This document shows, piece by piece, positions 6,484-9,791 of a DNA stretch of 9,791 nt. Position 1 is the stretch's first letter; each line of letters begins with the position of its first letter. The stretch is from an uncultured Acidobacteriota bacterium (lineage in GTDB: Bacteria; Acidobacteriota; Vicinamibacteria; Vicinamibacterales; SCN-69-37), in contig CALFMR010000246.1 of NCBI GenBank assembly GCA_937880585.1, positions 1-9,791 of the forward strand. The letters are read 5' to 3'. The notes under the pieces were generated by a model. It had not been told where the DNA came from and made no database searches. It saw only the letters and a list, made by a program, of their open reading frames with translations. The position numbers and the translations under genes are program-made.

Positions 6484-8718
6484 TCACACTTCTAATTTGT
6501 CTATCGCCTCTCGCACCGCCCGCCGCAGGCTCGACGGCACGAACGGCTTCTGGATGAAGCCGGCGCCGAAGGCGCGGGCGTGGCGAACGGTGTCCGGATC
6601 GCTCGCGTAGCCGGATGTGAACAGCACCTTCAGTTCCGGCCGCAGCGCGCGCAGCTTCGCCACGAGCTCTCGTCCGCCCATGACCGGCATGACGACGTCG
6701 GTGAGCACGAGCGCGATGCGATCGAGGTCGCGTTCGGCGGCGCGCATCGCCAGTTCGCCGTTCGCGGCCTCGATGACCTGATAGCCGTCGCCGGCGAGCG
6801 CGTCGCGCGCCATTGCGCGGACGGCGTCGTTGTCCTCGACCAGCAGCACCGTCTCAGTTGCGGCCGGCCGGACGTCGTCGGCGACCGCGGACCGTTCGAC
6901 CGGAGCCGCGGCGTCGGTTGCCGGCAGCCGGATGACGAACGTCGTGCCCGCGCCCGGCGCGCTCTCGACCTCGATCTGCCCGCCGCTCTGCTCGATGACG
7001 CCGTAGACGGTCGCCAGGCCAAGTCCGGTCCCGCGCCCCACGCCCTTCGTCGTGAAGAACGGCTCGAAGATGCGCGCGCGGACGGCGTCCGTCATGCCGC
7101 AGCCGGTGTCCGCGATCGCGAGCTCGATCGTGCGCGGCTGCTCTGGCGGGGACATCGCATCTACACGAGGCGCGCGAGTGCGGATGGCGAGCCGTCCGCC
7201 GCCAGGCATCGCGTCGCGCGCGTTCACGGCGAGGTTCAGGAGCACTTGGCTGATCTGCGCCGGGTCGGCGAGGATGCGCGGCAGCGCCGGATCCAGATCG
7301 ATCGTGATCTCGACGTCCTCCCCCACGAGCCGCCGCAGGAGGCCGTCGGTCTGCTCGATGACCGCGTTGAGACTCACGACGACGGGCTGCAGCACCTGTT
7401 TGCGGCTGAAGGCGAGAAGATCACGCGTGAGCGACGCGGCCGTGCGGCCGGCCTTCTGAATCTCGACGAGTGGCCGACGCTTCGGATCGCCGTCCGGCAT
7501 GCCATCGATGAGCAGGTCGGCGTAGCCGAGAATCGCGGTGAGCAGATTGTTGAAATCGTGCGCGACGCCGCCCGCCAGCAGGCCGATGGCTTCCATCTTC
7601 TGCGCCTGCCGCAACTGCTCTTCCCGCTGCCGCAGCGCCTGCGTCGTCGTCGTCATGCGGTTGAATGCGGCGGCCATGCGACGCGTCTCGATCGGGCCGG
7701 TCGGTGTCACGTGCCCGCCGTCATGGCCGCCCGCGATGGCACCGGCCACGCGCGACAGATCACGCAGCGGCTGCGTCAACCGACGGCTGAAGACGAATGC
7801 GCCAGCCAGTCCGAGGACCAGCACGACGGCCGCGGTTCCGAGCATGGCGAGATCGATCCGCCGAAGCGCCGCGGCCGTCGGTGTCCAATCGCGCAGGAGC
7901 ACGAGCGACACGGGCTCACCGCCGGCCGTTTCGAGCCGATAGCGGCCGCCGACGTAGGAGACGCCGCCGAGCGTGCGCAAGGCGGGTGCCGCGTTGGTCA
8001 GACCGACGGCGGCCGGCGCATGCGCGAGATCGGCCGCAAGCGCAGCGCGCTGGGCGGCCGGCAAGCTGCTGCCGCAGAGGCCGCTGCAGACGAACGTCAC
8101 TTCGCTGTTCGTCACGCTCGCCAGTTCGGCGGCCGCGCGATCGTCGAGCCGATAGCCGGCCGTGAACGTACCGAGGACTTCCGTCGTGAATCGCGCCGGC
8201 TCCGACACCGCCAGATACAGCGCGTCGTCGATCGTCACGAGCGCGCTCGCCGACGTACCGGATTGCGCCGCCGTGGCCAGCGCCTGGAGCGACGCCGGCA
8301 CCGGCGCGTTCGCGGCAACACCGGTGCGTCCGATCCAGGTCCCGTGCGAGTTCGCGACGAGGCACAACTCGGCACCGAGCTTCGCGCAGTAGTCGCGCGC
8401 CATGGCTTCGATCGTCACATGATCGGCCGCGACGGCCGAGTCGGTGAGCGACGCCCGGAAGATCGGCAGTTCGACGATGAGCCGCGTGGCCTTGGCGGCC
8501 GACTGCTTGCGCGACTCGACGAGCCGATCGAAGGCACCGCGCGCGGCGAGCAGATCGCGCGACGACACGTCGAGCGACGAGCGCGTCACGATCTGCCCCG
8601 TCACGAGCAGGACGACCGCGAGCGACACACCGGCGATGAGCGTGACGGCGAGCAGCACGCGCGCTTCGAGGCGCGCGTACCACGGAATCCCGGACGGGGG
8701 GTCGAGAGGCACGGCCAC
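6484..8718 (-). CDS. Hybrid sensor histidine kinase (extracytoplasmic sensor, HAMP, HisKA, HATPase, receiver)
   Basis: 744 residues from GTG 8718, five bases after the porin stop; GTG 8712 is a close alternative. A longer open frame reaches 8940 but its extra N-terminus is Arg-rich shadow sequence of the porin gene. Architecture: helix 1 (about 20-40), an extracytoplasmic domain (about 41-285) resembling double-Cache sensors, helix 2 (about 290-310), HAMP (TQPLRDLSRVAGAIAGG), a coiled coil (QREEQLRQAQKMEAIG), HisKA with phosphoacceptor H387 in GVAHDFNNLLTAILGYADLL, HATPase_c with N-box NLAVNARDAM, DTGCGM from D537 and GRGTGLGLATVYG near 565, and a C-terminal receiver with phosphoacceptor D674 in VLTDVVMPVMGG and the conserved Lys in QKPF. 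All catalytic residues are present, so it should be active. Phosphotransfer from H387 to D674 is expected; no HPt or output regulator is visible in the window. The sensor domain carries C111, C119, C211 and C215. The porin just upstream suggests a transport-linked signal. Confidence 0.93.
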   Translation of the reverse strand: MAVPLDPPSGIPWYARLEARVLLAVTLIAGVSLAVVLLVTGQIVTRSSLDVSSRDLLAARGAFDRLVESRKQSAAKATRLIVELPIFRASLTDSAVAADHVTIEAMARDYCAKLGAELCLVANSHGTWIGRTGVAANAPVPASLQALATAAQSGTSASALVTIDDALYLAVSEPARFTTEVLGTFTAGYRLDDRAAAELASVTNSEVTFVCSGLCGSSLPAAQRAALAADLAHAPAAVGLTNAAPALRTLGGVSYVGGRYRLETAGGEPVSLVLLRDWTPTAAALRRIDLAMLGTAAVVLVLGLAGAFVFSRRLTQPLRDLSRVAGAIAGGHDGGHVTPTGPIETRRMAAAFNRMTTTTQALRQREEQLRQAQKMEAIGLLAGGVAHDFNNLLTAILGYADLLIDGMPDGDPKRRPLVEIQKAGRTAASLTRDLLAFSRKQVLQPVVVSLNAVIEQTDGLLRRLVGEDVEITIDLDPALPRILADPAQISQVLLNLAVNARDAMPGGGRLAIRTRAPRVDAMSPPEQPRTIELAIADTGCGMTDAVRARIFEPFFTTKGVGRGTGLGLATVYGVIEQSGGQIEVESAPGAGTTFVIRLPATDAAAPVERSAVADDVRPAATETVLLVEDNDAVRAMARDALAGDGYQVIEAANGELAMRAAERDLDRIALVLTDVVMPVMGGRELVAKLRALRPELKVLFTSGYASDPDTVRHARAFGAGFIQKPFVPSSLRRAVREAIDKLEV

Positions 8719-8723
8719 AGAAG

Positions 8724-9710
8724 TCAGAAACGAATGGTCTCGGTGAGTCCGGCGTCGAGCGCGACGGTCCGTCCATCGGCGAGACCGGAGGGTTGGTGAA
8801 GAACACCTATCTGGATCGCGAGCTGCTGCGCGACACGAATCCGCATGCCCGCCGTGTAGCGCCGTGGGTGCATCGAGAACGCGCCCGCGTCGTAGTCGAG
8901 CCGTTCGACGCGTGCGACAGCCGTGACCGGTCCCATCCACATGCGATGCGCGATGACGTCGAGATAGCCGCCCGTCGTCGTGACGCCGTCAAACGGTTGC
9001 CCGGCGATCCACTCGCCACGCAGCTCGATGCCGCCGCGCATCCACCGCGCGTCCACGCCGCCGAAACGCGTCCGCCCGTCGACGAACGGCCCGATGGGGT
9101 TCGGCTTTGTGTCGAGGTAACTCACGCCGATGATGACGGATCGATAGAAGGCTTGCGTCCGGACGACGAGATCGACCGTGTGCGGCCGCGTGGCGTCGCC
9201 GGCGTCGACTGGCGTGCCGACGCTCGTCTCGACTGACAGCGACGGCCGGCCGAGCAGGATGTCGCCGCCCGCTTCGAGCGCGGTGTTCGACAGCGCGAAG
9301 TTGCCGCCGTAGCGGATCAACGGCGCGCGCACGAACCCCGAATAGCCGTAGTCCGCGCGGCTCGAGATGCCGAACGGGACGCGATAGCGTCCAGCCTTGA
9401 CGGCGAGCAGCGGTCCGCGCGCGCGGACGTCGGTTTCGACGTAGGCCTCCATCGGCTGGACCCGGCCGTCGTACGGAAACGCCGCGCCGAAGGCGTCCGA
9501 GTCGTCATCGGTCGTGCCCGCCCACGTCCCTTCGAGCGTCATGCGCCAGCCGTGGCCGATGGGACCGAGCACGCGCGCCTGCACACCGCCCGCGGACGCG
9601 CCGTCGGTCGATCGCCCGGCCGTGAGATCGGCTTCGGCAACGAGCGACTGCGCGTGGACGCCAACCGTCAGCGCAACGGCCGCGCACAAGCCGATGGCCG
9701 CGGACTTCAC
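8724..9710 (-). CDS. Porin-like outer-membrane beta-barrel protein
   Basis: 328 residues from GTG 9710. That start overlaps the stop of the upstream reading frame by four bases (GTGA) and opens a clean signal peptide (KSAAIGLCAAVALTVGVHA, cleaved before Q21); the GTG at 9782 would add 24 Arg-rich residues in front of it. A GAGG lies about ten bases upstream of GTG 9710. The mature part has no long hydrophobic helix and many short alternating polar/hydrophobic strands rich in aromatic, Gly and Asp residues. It ends in ETIRF; a terminal Phe is the usual recognition signal for BAM-inserted barrels. KAGRYRVPFGI (from residue 105) resembles the motif of OprP/OprO-like and related porins. At about 308 mature residues, 14-16 strands are plausible. 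The substrate cannot be read from sequence. It sits directly upstream of the hybrid kinase, suggesting co-expression. Confidence 0.75.
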   Translation of the reverse strand: MKSAAIGLCAAVALTVGVHAQSLVAEADLTAGRSTDGASAGGVQARVLGPIGHGWRMTLEGTWAGTTDDDSDAFGAAFPYDGRVQPMEAYVETDVRARGPLLAVKAGRYRVPFGISSRADYGYSGFVRAPLIRYGGNFALSNTALEAGGDILLGRPSLSVETSVGTPVDAGDATRPHTVDLVVRTQAFYRSVIIGVSYLDTKPNPIGPFVDGRTRFGGVDARWMRGGIELRGEWIAGQPFDGVTTTGGYLDVIAHRMWMGPVTAVARVERLDYDAGAFSMHPRRYTAGMRIRVAQQLAIQIGVLHQPSGLADGRTVALDAGLTETIRF

Positions 9711-9791
9711 GGCCAGCGGACCTCGAGCTCGCTCGCGCCGTCCGTAGTCGTGCCGTCGATCGTCGTGCCGCCAGGCCGCCACGCATGGAAA
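9707..9791 (-). CDS. C-terminal end of an unidentified protein (cut by window edge)
   Basis: Twenty-seven codons are open from the right edge to a TGA at 9709-9707, which overlaps the porin GTG start by four bases. The visible C-terminus is rich in Thr, Gly and Asp (GGTTIDGTTTDGASELEVRW) and, unlike the Arg-rich translations of the other two minus-strand frames here, has an ordinary composition. No family can be assigned from so little. The GTGA overlap has the same form as that between the TPR and UnbV genes and supports this being a real gene heading the porin-kinase operon. A periplasmic binding protein or other exported partner of the porin is one guess, with no direct support. Confidence 0.5.
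   Translation of the reverse strand, partial: FHAWRPGGTTIDGTTTDGASELEVRWP

Noticed and set aside
6580..8799. 739-codon open frame on the plus strand, opposite the hybrid kinase gene
   Set aside because: Its translation is dominated by Arg, His, Asp and Gly with no recognisable domain, whereas the minus strand encodes a complete kinase with all catalytic motifs. Long antisense frames are expected at this GC content.
8719..8940. Extended N-terminus of the hybrid kinase
   Set aside because: The additional residues overlap the end of the porin gene and are Arg-rich; GTG 8718 after the porin stop gives a normal short cytoplasmic N-terminus before helix 1.

Overview
The window is GC-rich chromosomal DNA that reads like an acidobacterial genome, most plausibly the Vicinamibacteria lineage. 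This is an inference from gene content: an ATPase-less MacB/FtsX-type permease of the acidobacterial duplicated orphan permease (ADOP) type, a secreted TPR protein coupled to a CRTAC1/UnbV-type FG-GAP repeat protein, and a Cache-like hybrid sensor kinase. No 16S, tRNA or other taxonomic marker is present. I see no mobile element, CRISPR array, phage gene or RNA gene.

Layout. (1) 1-232, minus: the N-terminus of a membrane protein, probably a sensor histidine kinase, cut by the window edge. (2) 233-283: a short divergent intergenic region with a perfect TATAAT box. (3) 284-3108, plus: a two-gene unit, an exported TPR protein whose stop overlaps by 4 bases the GTG start of an exported seven-loop FG-GAP/UnbV protein. 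(4) 3220-5745, plus: an 841-residue ADOP-type permease with the clearest Shine-Dalgarno site in the window. (5) 5844-9791, minus: a probable four-gene operon, read from the right edge. It comprises the C-terminus of an unidentified protein, a porin-like outer-membrane beta-barrel (4-base overlap), a hybrid histidine kinase (5-base gap) and an adenylylsulfate kinase, CysC (52-base gap). The plus and minus blocks converge at 5746-5843.

How the genes may work together. The TPR and UnbV proteins are both predicted to be exported and are translationally coupled, so they probably act together outside the cytoplasm. The right-hand block couples an outer-membrane channel to a membrane sensor whose extracytoplasmic domain carries two cysteine pairs, followed by an enzyme that makes PAPS. 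A shared sulfur or redox theme is possible but speculative.

The families themselves are known. Nothing here is clearly a new system. The least explained items are the four-cysteine sensor domain, the porin-kinase-cysC arrangement, and the two gene fragments at the window edges. GTG starts were assigned to several genes from overlaps, signal peptides and upstream stops.
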